Below, one piece after another: positions 7,355 through 15,043 of a stretch of 15,674 bases of DNA. The DNA is from an uncultured Actinomycetes bacterium (lineage in GTDB: Bacteria; Actinomycetota; Actinomycetes; Nanopelagicales; Nanopelagicaceae): positions 1 through 15,674 of the forward strand of contig CAIUHB010000024.1 of the NCBI GenBank assembly GCA_903898855.1, in the 5' to 3' direction. Under the pieces are notes generated by a model. The model ran no database searches. It was not told where the DNA came from and saw only the letters and a list, made by a program, of their open reading frames with translations. A program made the position numbers and the translations under genes. Numbering within the stretch: position 1 is the stretch's first letter; every line of letters starts with the position of its first letter.

Positions 7355-8922
7355 CCTCTGCTACTGATTTAGCCCGTTCCACACTCCGCGCACTTATCGA
7401 ATCAGGTGTGGATACTTTTGTGCTCTCACCTGGATCTCGAAATGCTCCGCTCTCTATTGCACTTAACGAGGCAGCAAATAAGGGCCTGATTGATCTTCAT
7501 GTAAAGATTGATGAACGAGGTGCTGGATTTTTCGCACTTGGCGCAGCCAAAGCGAGTGGAAACTATGTTGCAGTTGTCTGCACGAGCGGAACAGCGGCAG
7601 CTAACTACCACCCGGCGCTACTAGAGGCTTATCACGCACACAATGACTTATTAGTTATTACCGCAGATCGGCCGGCCAGGCTTCGAAAGACCGGCGCCAA
7701 TCAAACGACCGATCAAGTCCATATCTTTGGTGAAATCCCAAGTCATGATCACGCAGAATCCTTTGATGTTGCTGCTTTGCTTACCGGAGGGCCAGTACAT
7801 ATCAATCTGCAATTTGATGAGCCACTGCTGCCAAGTGACAACCACGATTGGCTAGCGGGGCTAAAGGTAAGCAGCCGGCCAAATAAAATTAAAGCGAAAT
7901 CGAAGCTAGAAATTTCTAGCAAATCCGTAATTGTTATCGGACACGATCGCGGAACCTTCACCGTGGAAGAGATTAATTCGGCTATTGCTGAATTAGATAT
8001 CCCAGTCATTGCCGAAGACCCGATCTCATTTCCATATGCCATTGGCCATGCCTCAGTTTTTCTCGCTGATTTGGAGATACGAGAGGCGCTCAAGGCTGAT
8101 GAAGTCGTTGTGATTGGGCGAACCACGCTCTCTCGCAGCATTAATGCTTATATCGGGCAGACGGCTCAAACAATTGTGATTGATCCACGTTTGCAGGAGA
8201 TCGACTCTGAGCGAAGTGCGACTCAGAAATTTTTAGAACTTCCTGACTTTAGCGGTGCGAGCTCAGCTGAATTTTTAAGCAAGTGGCAGGGTGCTTATGC
8301 TGCCGCAGCGCAGGTAATCGAAGGCGATGTTCACTGGTCAGAGCGGGTTGCAATTAGAACCATCTGCGAATCACTACCGCGCCAATCAGCGCTCTTCGTT
8401 GGCTCTTCTCGCCCAATCCGAGATGTCGAAGGCTTTGCCGCTCCTCGCAGCGGGTTAAGTGTTTTTGCCAATCGCGGCCTGGCCGGAATCGATGGCAATA
8501 TCTCCACCCTCTTTGGAATCAGTGAGCACTTCGAGCAGAGCTACGCAATCCTGGGCGATATCACCTTTCAACACGATTTAAGCGCACTTATATCTCTGCC
8601 TACTAATTCAACGACCATCTTTGTGATTGATAACAATGGTGGTGGAATCTTCTCCACTCTTCCGCAAGCTGGGGTCGATGGCTTTGAGCGAATCTTTGGA
8701 ACGCCACAAAACACTAATCTAGAAAAACTAGTTGCCGGATTTGGAATTAAAGTCAGCAAAGTAAAGAGCGTTAGCGATCTAGAGCGTGCCATCGTTCATT
8801 CAGCGCGCGGCTTACAAGTAGTTATCGTCGAGGTGCCGAGCCGAGAGGTAATGGCGCAAAGTATTAAAGAGATTTATCAGAGCGTTTCGAGTGCGGTGCG
8901 CATCGGCGACATCTTCGCCTGA
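7351..8922 (+). CDS. menD: 2-succinyl-5-enolpyruvyl-6-hydroxy-3-cyclohexene-1-carboxylate synthase MenD
   Basis: MenD is a thiamine-diphosphate enzyme that adds 2-oxoglutarate to isochorismate, the first committed step. Numbered from the chosen start (523 residues): SPGSRNAPL (26-34), the cofactor-activating Glu55 in DERGAGF, TSGTAAANYHPA (78-89), ADRP (105-108), SSRPIRD (352-358), NRGLAGIDG (374-382) and the thiamine-diphosphate motif from LGDITFQHD (401-409) to DNNGGGIF (427-434). The frame is open to ATG 7342, but ATG 7351 gives the ATGA overlap with menC and a better spaced AAGG site, and matches homologue N-termini. The last 46 bp overlap the 3' end of the convergent menF gene. Confidence 0.95.
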   Translation: MTSATDLARSTLRALIESGVDTFVLSPGSRNAPLSIALNEAANKGLIDLHVKIDERGAGFFALGAAKASGNYVAVVCTSGTAAANYHPALLEAYHAHNDLLVITADRPARLRKTGANQTTDQVHIFGEIPSHDHAESFDVAALLTGGPVHINLQFDEPLLPSDNHDWLAGLKVSSRPNKIKAKSKLEISSKSVIVIGHDRGTFTVEEINSAIAELDIPVIAEDPISFPYAIGHASVFLADLEIREALKADEVVVIGRTTLSRSINAYIGQTAQTIVIDPRLQEIDSERSATQKFLELPDFSGASSAEFLSKWQGAYAAAAQVIEGDVHWSERVAIRTICESLPRQSALFVGSSRPIRDVEGFAAPRSGLSVFANRGLAGIDGNISTLFGISEHFEQSYAILGDITFQHDLSALISLPTNSTTIFVIDNNGGGIFSTLPQAGVDGFERIFGTPQNTNLEKLVAGFGIKVSKVKSVSDLERAIVHSARGLQVVIVEVPSREVMAQSIKEIYQSVSSAVRIGDIFA

Positions 8923-10106
8923 CTTTCGGCAAGTTCGTCATCTGGTTGTGAGCCAGCAACAATTCCGCATCCAGCAAATGTTCTAACAGATAATAAATCT
9001 GGTGCCACTAATCCACAGCGCAGGGCAATTCCGATTTCGCCATCTCCGCGAGCATCAATCCATCCCACCGGACCGGCGTAGCGATCTCGATTCATTCCTT
9101 CAATCTCATCAATCAATCTTTTGGCGGTTGGAGTTGGGGTTCCACAGACGGCTGCTGAGGGATGAAGTGAACTAATTACCGTAAAAATATCTACCGGAAT
9201 TGCTGATTCATTGATGACACCGGTGACATCTGTAGCAAGGTGCATCACGTTGGCAAGGTGTAGTACAAATGGTGAATCTGGAACGTTGGTAGAAGAACAA
9301 TAAGGCGCAAGTGCGTCGGCCACAGATCGAACTGCATATTCATGTTCTTCGAGATCTTTAGAGGACTTTGCAAGCGATGCCGCTAGCGCCAAATCTTGGC
9401 TCTCACTACCGGTCATTCGAATGGTGCCAGCTAATACGCGTGAAGTTACTAGTGATTTGCTGAGTCGAACTAATAGTTCAGGAGTAGCACCGACCAAGCC
9501 TTGAACTTGATAAACCCATGTAGATGGATATTTCGCTTCAAGATTTTTAATCAAAGCCCGAATGGAAATTGGTTTTGACGATGTAGCAACTAGATCGCGC
9601 GCAAGTACGACTTTATCTAGTTCACCGCTCTTGATGCGCGCAACTGCGCCAGCAACTCGATCTTTCCAATCGCTATCCGGAAGTGAGCCTTGGCTCCAGG
9701 CAATTTTTGGATGAATTGTTTCGGCGGCAGATGTATCAAGGGTTGGTTGCGCCGAATCACCAATCCAGGTGATCCAAGATTTACTGGATTTTTGCCCAAC
9801 AATTACTTCTGGAATTACCAGGTGAGATTCTTCATTTTCATCAAATGCAAAGGAGGTAAAAAGAATTGGCCCAGTGCCACTTCCATGTACATTGTTTTGA
9901 ATTTCAAATGCGCCGAGTTGTTCCCGCCACCATTCTCGCGCTTGGCTAAATCGCTTAGGCCCTTTGACGGTCGTGGATTTCCAAATTCCAAAACCAACCA
10001 AGCCGTCGCCACCACGAATCCAAGAAGTTGAGAATTCTTTCTTTACATCAACAGAGCTCAGCGCTGGATGGTCACCGAGAAGTTCGGTGGTGATTTTTGT
10101 TGCCAT
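8877..10106 (-). CDS. menF: Isochorismate synthase MenF
   Basis: A 409-residue chorismate-utilising enzyme that isomerises chorismate to isochorismate, the entry step of menaquinone synthesis. The conserved C-terminal half is clear: LDKVVLARD (163-171) with the general base Lys165, GATPELLVRL (206-215) with the general acid Glu210, SRVLAGTIRMTG (222-233), the metal-binding KDLEEHEYAV (250-259), HLATDVTG (289-296), LHPSAAVCGTPT (314-325) and AGCGIVAGSQPDDE (378-391). The less conserved N-terminal 140 residues are normal for the family. An EntC-like salicylate or siderophore role is possible by sequence alone, but the location beside menD, C and B argues for menaquinone. It follows bioY by 20 bp and has no clear ribosome site. 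Its end overlaps menD. Confidence 0.93.
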   Translation of the reverse strand: MATKITTELLGDHPALSSVDVKKEFSTSWIRGGDGLVGFGIWKSTTVKGPKRFSQAREWWREQLGAFEIQNNVHGSGTGPILFTSFAFDENEESHLVIPEVIVGQKSSKSWITWIGDSAQPTLDTSAAETIHPKIAWSQGSLPDSDWKDRVAGAVARIKSGELDKVVLARDLVATSSKPISIRALIKNLEAKYPSTWVYQVQGLVGATPELLVRLSKSLVTSRVLAGTIRMTGSESQDLALAASLAKSSKDLEEHEYAVRSVADALAPYCSSTNVPDSPFVLHLANVMHLATDVTGVINESAIPVDIFTVISSLHPSAAVCGTPTPTAKRLIDEIEGMNRDRYAGPVGWIDARGDGEIGIALRCGLVAPDLLSVRTFAGCGIVAGSQPDDELAESQAKMSPMRTALETL

Positions 10107-10126
10107 AAAAATATCTGCGAGCGTGA

Positions 10127-10714
10127 TTAACGCTTAGCGACAAACCGCCAAACTGTTGGGAGAGCGGTACTTGCAATTGCAATCTTAAGAATTTCACCAA
10201 TGATGAATGGTTGAAGTCCTTTTGAAAATGCCCATGACCAAGATTGTCCGGTGCTGTGTTGAAGCCAGATGAGACCGAATGAAAAAATAATTGTTGTGCC
10301 AATGAGCATGGTTGGAATAACAGTTGCGATCTTCTGATCCCATTTACGTCCAGCGAGCGCACCGGTGACAAGTGCAGCCACAAGCATTCCGACTAGGTAG
10401 CCACCAGTTGGGCTGGAGAGATGAGAGAAGCCTTCGGTATGGCCAGCAAAGATTGGCGCGCCAGCAAAACCGGCGAGGAGATAAAGGGCAAAGGTGCTAA
10501 ATCCGAGGCTGGCGCCATAGGCAGTTCCGAGTAGGAGCGCGCCCAAGGTTTGGCCAGTGAGTGGAACTGGTGATCCCGGGATGGGCAGCGAGATTTGGGC
10601 CATGGCAGCAAGGAAGAGGGTGCCGCCGAGTAGAAGGCCAGTAGTGCTGACAGCGCTGCGTTGAGGCAGAACCGCGCTCCGAAGGGTGGCTACTTGTGAC
10701 ATTTCAAATCCCAT
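10127..10714 (-). CDS. bioY: Biotin ECF transporter substrate-binding component BioY
   Basis: A 195-residue membrane protein of the BioY family, which binds biotin in the membrane and works with the energising module of an ECF transporter. Family motifs are PIPGSPVPLTGQTLGALLLG (44-63), the Gly-rich AGFAGAPIFAG (81-91), SPTGGYLVG (101-109) and PFIIGEILK (169-177). About six hydrophobic segments are present. No bioM or bioN (ATPase and T-component) is next to it, so it either uses a shared ECF module encoded elsewhere or acts alone. It is upstream of menF on the same strand with 20 bp between, so the two are probably co-transcribed. Met1 (10714) and Met5 (10702) are both possible starts; neither has a strong ribosome site. 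Confidence 0.93.
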   Translation of the reverse strand: MGFEMSQVATLRSAVLPQRSAVSTTGLLLGGTLFLAAMAQISLPIPGSPVPLTGQTLGALLLGTAYGASLGFSTFALYLLAGFAGAPIFAGHTEGFSHLSSPTGGYLVGMLVAALVTGALAGRKWDQKIATVIPTMLIGTTIIFSFGLIWLQHSTGQSWSWAFSKGLQPFIIGEILKIAIASTALPTVWRFVAKR

Positions 10715-10756
10715 CTCTAACTTGTGGTCGAAGCCTACTCCCGAGAGAATGTACGA
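10715..10756. promoter_or_regulatory. Divergent bioY/menG promoter region
   Basis: Only 42 bp separate the two chosen start codons, so the promoters must be compact and face each other. For menG, GAGAAT at 10745-10750 has the A and T of the actinobacterial -10 and ends 6 bp before GTG 10757, with TTGTGG (10722-10727) placed 17 bp upstream. The same GAGAGA purines could instead act as a ribosome site. For bioY, TAGGCT on the minus strand (10737 down to 10732) fits TANNNT. I see no biotin-repressor-like palindrome. All of this is weak inference from spacing. Confidence 0.3.
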
Positions 10757-11461
10757 GTGAGTAGAGCTGGATTGAACAAAGAGCCCGAAGATGTCTCCAA
10801 GATGTTCGACGGGGTGGCAAAGCGATATGACTTTCTCAATGACCTGCTCTCACTCGGACGGACCAAGGCTTGGCGCAAAGTTGCCACCACCATCATCGCC
10901 CCAAAGCCCGGCATGGAGATCCTGGATCTAGCTGCCGGAACTGGTTCATCTAGCCGCCCCTTGGCAGATGCTGGTGCCAGCGTAATTCCGCTGGATTTCT
11001 CACCGGGAATGCTCGAGGCTGGCCGCAAGCGCCACCCCGACCTCCCCTTCACTTTGGGCGATGCCCTCAATCTGCCCTTCGAGGCCAACCGTTTTGATGT
11101 GACGACCATCTCATTTGGGCTGCGAAATACCTCAAATACCAAGGCGGCGCTCGCCGAAGCCTTGCGGGTGACTAAGCCCGGCGGGCGAATGGTGGTCGTT
11201 GAATTCTCCCAACCCACAAATTTCATCTTTCGCACCATATATATGCGCTACTTGATGCGGGCTTTGCCGGTTATTGCCCGAAAAATCTCATCAAATCCCG
11301 ATGCATATGTCTATTTAGCTGAGTCGATCATGGCTTGGCCGAATCAAGAAGGGTTAGCTGCACTGATGCGCGAGGTCGGTTGGCAGCAAGTGGCCTGGCA
11401 GAACGCCACCTTTGGAATTGTGGCAATTCATATTGGTTATAAGGCTCACACTCCTAACTAG
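10757..11461 (+). CDS. menG: Demethylmenaquinone methyltransferase MenG (UbiE family)
   Basis: A 234-residue SAM-dependent methyltransferase for the last step of menaquinone synthesis. Numbered from the chosen start: MFDGVAKRYDFLNDLLSLG (16-34, UbiE signature 1), the SAM loop LDLAAGTG (57-64), IPLDFSPGML (77-86), and RVTKPGGRMVVVEFSQP (137-153, UbiE signature 2). It ends with the usual MAWPNQEGLAALMREVGW segment. The frame is open to GTG 10724, but relatives such as the mycobacterial enzyme begin with SRAxLxKxPxDV, which matches GTG 10757. The first half is richer in G+C than its neighbours: I count 36 and 38 G+C in the 60-base lines from 10861 and 10981, against 29 in the line from 12001 in nuoB. 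It appears to be a single-gene unit. Confidence 0.94.
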   Translation: MSRAGLNKEPEDVSKMFDGVAKRYDFLNDLLSLGRTKAWRKVATTIIAPKPGMEILDLAAGTGSSSRPLADAGASVIPLDFSPGMLEAGRKRHPDLPFTLGDALNLPFEANRFDVTTISFGLRNTSNTKAALAEALRVTKPGGRMVVVEFSQPTNFIFRTIYMRYLMRALPVIARKISSNPDAYVYLAESIMAWPNQEGLAALMREVGWQQVAWQNATFGIVAIHIGYKAHTPN

Positions 11462-11519
11462 TGGCAGCCCCTACTGGCAAGTTTCGCCAGCGCACGCTTA
11501 ACCCGTAGACTTCCCAATC
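11462..11519 (+). promoter_or_regulatory. Probable nuo operon promoter (leaderless)
   Basis: TAGACT at 11506-11511 is a clean TANNNT -10 hexamer. It ends 8 bp before the nuoA GTG at 11520, which would place the transcript start at or next to the start codon. No Shine-Dalgarno sequence precedes that GTG (the bases are TTCCCAATC). TTCGCC at 11483-11488, 17 bp upstream of the -10, is a fair -35. A small inverted repeat CTGGC/GCCAG (11474-11478 with 11486-11490) overlaps the -35 and could be an operator; it has no T-run and so is not an intrinsic terminator. Base positions are seen; function is inferred. Confidence 0.55.
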
Positions 11520-11879
11520 GTGAACCCATACGTACCAATATTGGTCATTGGCGCAATTGGCTTTGGATTCGGCGCTTTTTCGGTCGTCACAGCGGCGATT
11601 ACCGGCCCCAAGCGATACAACCGCGCAAAGCTCGACGCTTATGAGTGCGGAATTGAGCCTTCACCACAAGCAGCTGGCGGCGGACGTTTTCCGGTCAAGT
11701 ACTTCTTAACTGCGATGCTCTTCATCGTCTTTGATATTGAAATTGTCTTCCTTTATCCATGGGCAGTCTCCTTCGATCAACTCGGCCTCTTTGGTTTGGT
11801 TGAAATGGCAATCTTTATTGCAACTGTCTTCGTCGCTTACGCATACGTCTGGCGACGTGGCGGATTGGAATGGGATTAA
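11520..11879 (+). CDS. nuoA: NADH-quinone oxidoreductase subunit A
   Basis: A 119-residue membrane subunit of respiratory complex I. It has three hydrophobic helices (about 4-27, 61-80 and 89-110) and the conserved loop DAYECGIEP (39-47), which lines the quinone access region. The [12 protein letters not shown] segment (71-82) carries the conserved acidic pair Asp72 and Glu74. The GTG start has no ribosome site but lies 8 bp from a strong -10 hexamer. It is the first gene of the nuo operon, and nuoB follows 5 bp after its stop. Length is normal for the family. Confidence 0.95.
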   Translation: MNPYVPILVIGAIGFGFGAFSVVTAAITGPKRYNRAKLDAYECGIEPSPQAAGGGRFPVKYFLTAMLFIVFDIEIVFLYPWAVSFDQLGLFGLVEMAIFIATVFVAYAYVWRRGGLEWD

Positions 11880-11884
11880 GAACT

Positions 11885-12439
11885 ATGGGTCTAGAGGAAA
11901 AGTTACCTAGTGGTTTTGCACTTACTACAGTTGAAGGTCTTGCCGGGTACATGCGCAAGAACTCATTGTGGCCAGCAACTTTCGGTTTGGCATGTTGCGC
12001 AATCGAGATGATGGCAGCTGGTGCTGGACGTTATGACTTGGCACGTTTTGGAATGGAAGTTTTCCGCGCATCCCCACGTCAAGCAGATCTCATGATTGTT
12101 GCCGGTCGCGTATCCAACAAAATGGCGCCAGTACTTCGTCAGATTTACGATCAAATGGCAGCACCTAAGTGGGTAATTGCGATGGGTGCATGTGCATCCT
12201 CCGGTGGAATGTTTAACAACTACGCAATTGTTCAAGGCGTGGATCACGTTGTTCCCGTTGATATTTACCTACCTGGTTGCCCACCTCGTCCAGAGATGTT
12301 GATGGATGCAATTTTGAAACTTCATGAGCAGATCGGAAACGAGAAGCTCGGCGTTAATCGCGAGAAGGTTATTCGCGAAGTAGAAGCTGCTGCGCTCGCT
12401 GCCAAGCCAACCCACCAACTCGGGGGATTACTTGCATGA
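11885..12439 (+). CDS. nuoB: NADH-quinone oxidoreductase subunit B
   Basis: A 184-residue peripheral-arm subunit that holds the terminal 4Fe-4S cluster N2, which donates electrons to menaquinone. The four ligands are Cys37 and Cys38 in [11 protein letters not shown], Cys103 in GACASSGG, and Cys132 in PGCPPRPE. The N-terminus [11 protein letters not shown] is typical of actinobacterial NuoB, so I start at ATG 11885; an in-frame ATG at 11870 lies inside nuoA and adds only GLRT. The stop TGA overlaps the nuoC ATG as ATGA. Confidence 0.96.
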   Translation: MGLEEKLPSGFALTTVEGLAGYMRKNSLWPATFGLACCAIEMMAAGAGRYDLARFGMEVFRASPRQADLMIVAGRVSNKMAPVLRQIYDQMAAPKWVIAMGACASSGGMFNNYAIVQGVDHVVPVDIYLPGCPPRPEMLMDAILKLHEQIGNEKLGVNREKVIREVEAAALAAKPTHQLGGLLA

Positions 12440-13074
12440 GTGAAGAAAAAGGCATGTTCGGTGTGCACGGAAGTGGCGATACATCAGGCTTTGGTGGCCT
12501 AGTTCGTTCAGCTGCAAGCATTGGTTCAACCGAGCGCCCATACGGTGGATATTTTGATCAAGTCGCAGATGACCTAGAGCGCGCTTATCCAGAATTTAAC
12601 GATGCGATTGAACGCGTTGTTGTCGATCGCGGCGAACTCACACTTCACATCAAGCGCGAACGACTCTTCGATGTAGCGATGAAGCTTCGCGACACCGAAT
12701 CACTTCGCTTTGAAGTTTGTCTAGGAGTCAACGGCGTTCACTATCCAAGTGATGCCGGCCGCGAGTTGCATGCGGTCTATCCGCTTCTCTCCATGACTCA
12801 TAATCGTCGAATTCGTTTAGAAGTTTCAGCTCCAGATTCAGATCCGCATATTCCTTCACTCGTTGAAGTCTGGGCCGGTAACAATTGGCACGAGCGCGAA
12901 ACTTTCGACATGTTTGGAATTATTTTTGATGGACACCCAGGCCTTACTCGCATCTTGATGCCGGATGACTGGCCCGGACATCCACAACGTAAGGATTACC
13001 CACTCGGTGGAATTGCGATCGAGTACAAGGGCGCAACAGTTCCCGCACCATCAGAACGGAGGTCATACAACTAA
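12436..13074 (+). CDS. nuoC: NADH-quinone oxidoreductase subunit C
   Basis: A 212-residue 30-kDa-type subunit of the complex I peripheral arm, with no cofactor. After an actinobacterial N-terminal region ([19 protein letters not shown], 6-24), the core shows [14 protein letters not shown] and the family signature [20 protein letters not shown], then the R-K-DYPL segment in QRKDYPLGG. It ends with the actinobacterial tail [11 protein letters not shown]. NuoC is a separate gene here, not fused to NuoD as in E. coli. GGGGGA at 12422-12427 may be its ribosome site. Its stop overlaps the nuoD start as TAATG. Confidence 0.96.
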   Translation: MSEEKGMFGVHGSGDTSGFGGLVRSAASIGSTERPYGGYFDQVADDLERAYPEFNDAIERVVVDRGELTLHIKRERLFDVAMKLRDTESLRFEVCLGVNGVHYPSDAGRELHAVYPLLSMTHNRRIRLEVSAPDSDPHIPSLVEVWAGNNWHERETFDMFGIIFDGHPGLTRILMPDDWPGHPQRKDYPLGGIAIEYKGATVPAPSERRSYN

Positions 13075-14411
13075 TGAGCACCGAAGATATGTATGCATCC
13101 TCTCGCGAAACGACTGAAGGTCGCGTCTACTCTGTCACCGGTGGCGATTGGGATTCACTCGTAACTGAAATTGGTCAGACAAAAGAAGAGCGCGTAGTTG
13201 TAAACATGGGTCCACAACACCCATCAACTCACGGCGTACTTCGCTTAGTCCTAGAACTTGAGGGCGAGACGATTACCGAAGCTCGCGCAGGTATCGGCTA
13301 CCTTCACACTGGTATCGAGAAGAACACGGAATATCGCACGTGGACCCAAGGCGTCACATTCGTGACTCGCATGGATTACCTCGCACCACTTTTCAATGAA
13401 GCGGCATATTGCCTCGGCGTAGAAAAGCTTTTGGGAATCACTAACGACATTCCAGAGCGCGCCAGCGTTATCCGCGTGATGATGATGGAGTTCAACCGAA
13501 TCTCTTCACACATGGTCGCACTAGGTACCGGCGCACTTGAACTTGGCGCGCTTTCGCCAATGATCTTTGCCTTCCGCGAACGCGAGATGGTTTTGGATAT
13601 CTTTGAAATGGTCTCCGGTCTGCGCATGAATATGGCCTATATCCGCCCTGGTGGAGTAGCTCAAGATTTGCCTGCTGGCGCCATAACTAAGATCCGCGAA
13701 ACAGTAAAAACACTTCGCAAGAATTTCAAAGATAACGAGAAGTTGCTGGTTGGAAATACCATTTGGATGAAGCGCACCAAGGACATCGGCTATCTAGATC
13801 TTGCTGGTTGCATCACCCTCGGCGTTACCGGACCAGTACTTCGCTCAACGGGAATGCCATGGGATTTGCGCAAGACCCAGCCTTACTCTGGTTACGAGAA
13901 TTACGACTTTGATGTCATCACAACAGATACCTGCGATGTTTATGGCCGATTCCTGATTCGTATGCAGGAACTTGAGCAATCACTTCGCATCATCGAACAA
14001 GCATGTGACAAGCTCGATCAACTTGAGGGCGCACCAGTAATGGTTGCCGACAAGAAGATTGCTTGGCCGGCGCAACTTTCAGTTGGTGGAGATGGAATGG
14101 GTAACTCGCTCAACCATATTCGCGAAATCATGGGCGAATCCATGGAAGCGCTCATTCACCACTTCAAGCTCGTGACTGAAGGTTTCCGAGTTCCAGCTGG
14201 TCAGGTTTATTCTGCAGTGGAATCTCCACGCGGTGAGACTGGCGTGCACTTGGTCTCTGATGGAGGAACACATCCTTATCGCATGCACTTCCGCGAACCA
14301 TCCTTTAACAACTTACAAAGTACTGCAGCAATGGCAGAAGGCGGCATGATCGCTGATGTCATCGGAGCGGTTGCTTCAATTGATCCTGTGATGGGTGGTG
14401 TTGATCGCTAA
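13074..14411 (+). CDS. nuoD: NADH-quinone oxidoreductase subunit D
   Basis: A 445-residue 49-kDa-type subunit that forms the quinone pocket with Nuo[15 protein letters not shown] (45-58) holds the quinone-site histidines, and [19 protein letters not shown] (75-93) forms the next wall. In the latter the position of the usual quinone-contacting tyrosine appears to be Trp90. Other landmarks are [36 protein letters not shown] and the conserved C-terminus [10 protein letters not shown] strong GGAGGT site (13058-13063) sits 10 bp before the ATG. The first 38 residues are variable and probably flexible. The stop overlaps nuoE as TAATG. Confidence 0.96.
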   Translation: MSTEDMYASSRETTEGRVYSVTGGDWDSLVTEIGQTKEERVVVNMGPQHPSTHGVLRLVLELEGETITEARAGIGYLHTGIEKNTEYRTWTQGVTFVTRMDYLAPLFNEAAYCLGVEKLLGITNDIPERASVIRVMMMEFNRISSHMVALGTGALELGALSPMIFAFREREMVLDIFEMVSGLRMNMAYIRPGGVAQDLPAGAITKIRETVKTLRKNFKDNEKLLVGNTIWMKRTKDIGYLDLAGCITLGVTGPVLRSTGMPWDLRKTQPYSGYENYDFDVITTDTCDVYGRFLIRMQELEQSLRIIEQACDKLDQLEGAPVMVADKKIAWPAQLSVGGDGMGNSLNHIREIMGESMEALIHHFKLVTEGFRVPAGQVYSAVESPRGETGVHLVSDGGTHPYRMHFREPSFNNLQSTAAMAEGGMIADVIGAVASIDPVMGGVDR

Positions 14412-15043
14412 TGGCGTTTACTTCCGAACAAGAAGCAATCATGGATTCGATTATCGCGCGCTATCCACGCAAGCGTTCTGCAATTATGCCTCTGCTTCAC
14501 TACGTGCAATCCATCAGCGGTTATGTCACTCCTGAAGGAATTGAGAAAATCTCGGAGAAGATTGAAGTTGCAACCGCTGAAGTAACAGCCGTCTCAACCT
14601 TCTATACCCAATACAAATCTGAGCCAGTTGGCGAGTATCACGTTGGCGTCTGTATTAATACATTGTGCGCAGTAATGGGCGGCGATGCGATTTACGATTC
14701 AGTCTCTGAGCACCTCGGTATTGGAAATAACGAAACCACCAAAGATGGCAAGGTCTCACTCGAGCGCATCGAATGTAATGCTGCTTGCGACTATGCGCCG
14801 GTTGTTATGGTCAACTGGGAATTCTTCGATAACCAAACTCCATCAACAGTGCGCGATTTAGTAGATGCAGCGCGCGCCGGAAATCCACCTGCGCCCACTC
14901 GTGGACCAAAATCTCTTCGCACCTGGAAGCAGAACTCAGAAGTATTAGCGGGACTTTCTGATGGTCTTGCTGGCGAAGGTGTTTCAGCAGGAGAGCCTTC
15001 CAAACTTGGACTTAAAATTTCACAAGAAGGTGGCGCTAAATGA
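14411..15043 (+). CDS. nuoE: NADH-quinone oxidoreductase subunit E
   Basis: A 210-residue thioredoxin-like 24-kDa-type subunit that carries the 2Fe-2S cluster N1a. The ligands are Cys81 and Cys86 in [12 protein letters not shown] and Cys122 and Cys126 in [10 protein letters not shown]. The N-terminal helical part contains the usual [12 protein letters not shown] and VSTFYTQY. After about residue 150 there is a low-complexity tail with [18 protein letters not shown], which is usual in actinobacterial NuoE. GGGTGG near 14393 may be the ribosome site. The stop TGA overlaps nuoF as ATGA. Confidence 0.96.
   Translation: MAFTSEQEAIMDSIIARYPRKRSAIMPLLHYVQSISGYVTPEGIEKISEKIEVATAEVTAVSTFYTQYKSEPVGEYHVGVCINTLCAVMGGDAIYDSVSEHLGIGNNETTKDGKVSLERIECNAACDYAPVVMVNWEFFDNQTPSTVRDLVDAARAGNPPAPTRGPKSLRTWKQNSEVLAGLSDGLAGEGVSAGEPSKLGLKISQEGGAK

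Noticed and set aside
10724..10756. Earlier menG start at GTG 10724
   Set aside because: The extra 11 residues are not family-like and would leave only 9 bp for two divergent promoters.
10735..11238. 167-residue open frame on the minus strand across menG
   Set aside because: It is antisense to a clearly recognised methyltransferase, has no recognisable motif and is Arg/Ser/Pro-rich as expected for a shadow frame in G+C-richer sequence.
11474..11490. CTGGC/GCCAG hairpin after menG as an intrinsic terminator
   Set aside because: The stem is only 5 bp and is followed by CGCACGC rather than a T-run; an operator or chance repeat is more likely.
11870..11884. Earlier nuoB start at ATG 11870
   Set aside because: It lies within nuoA and adds five residues before the conserved [11 protein letters not shown] start.
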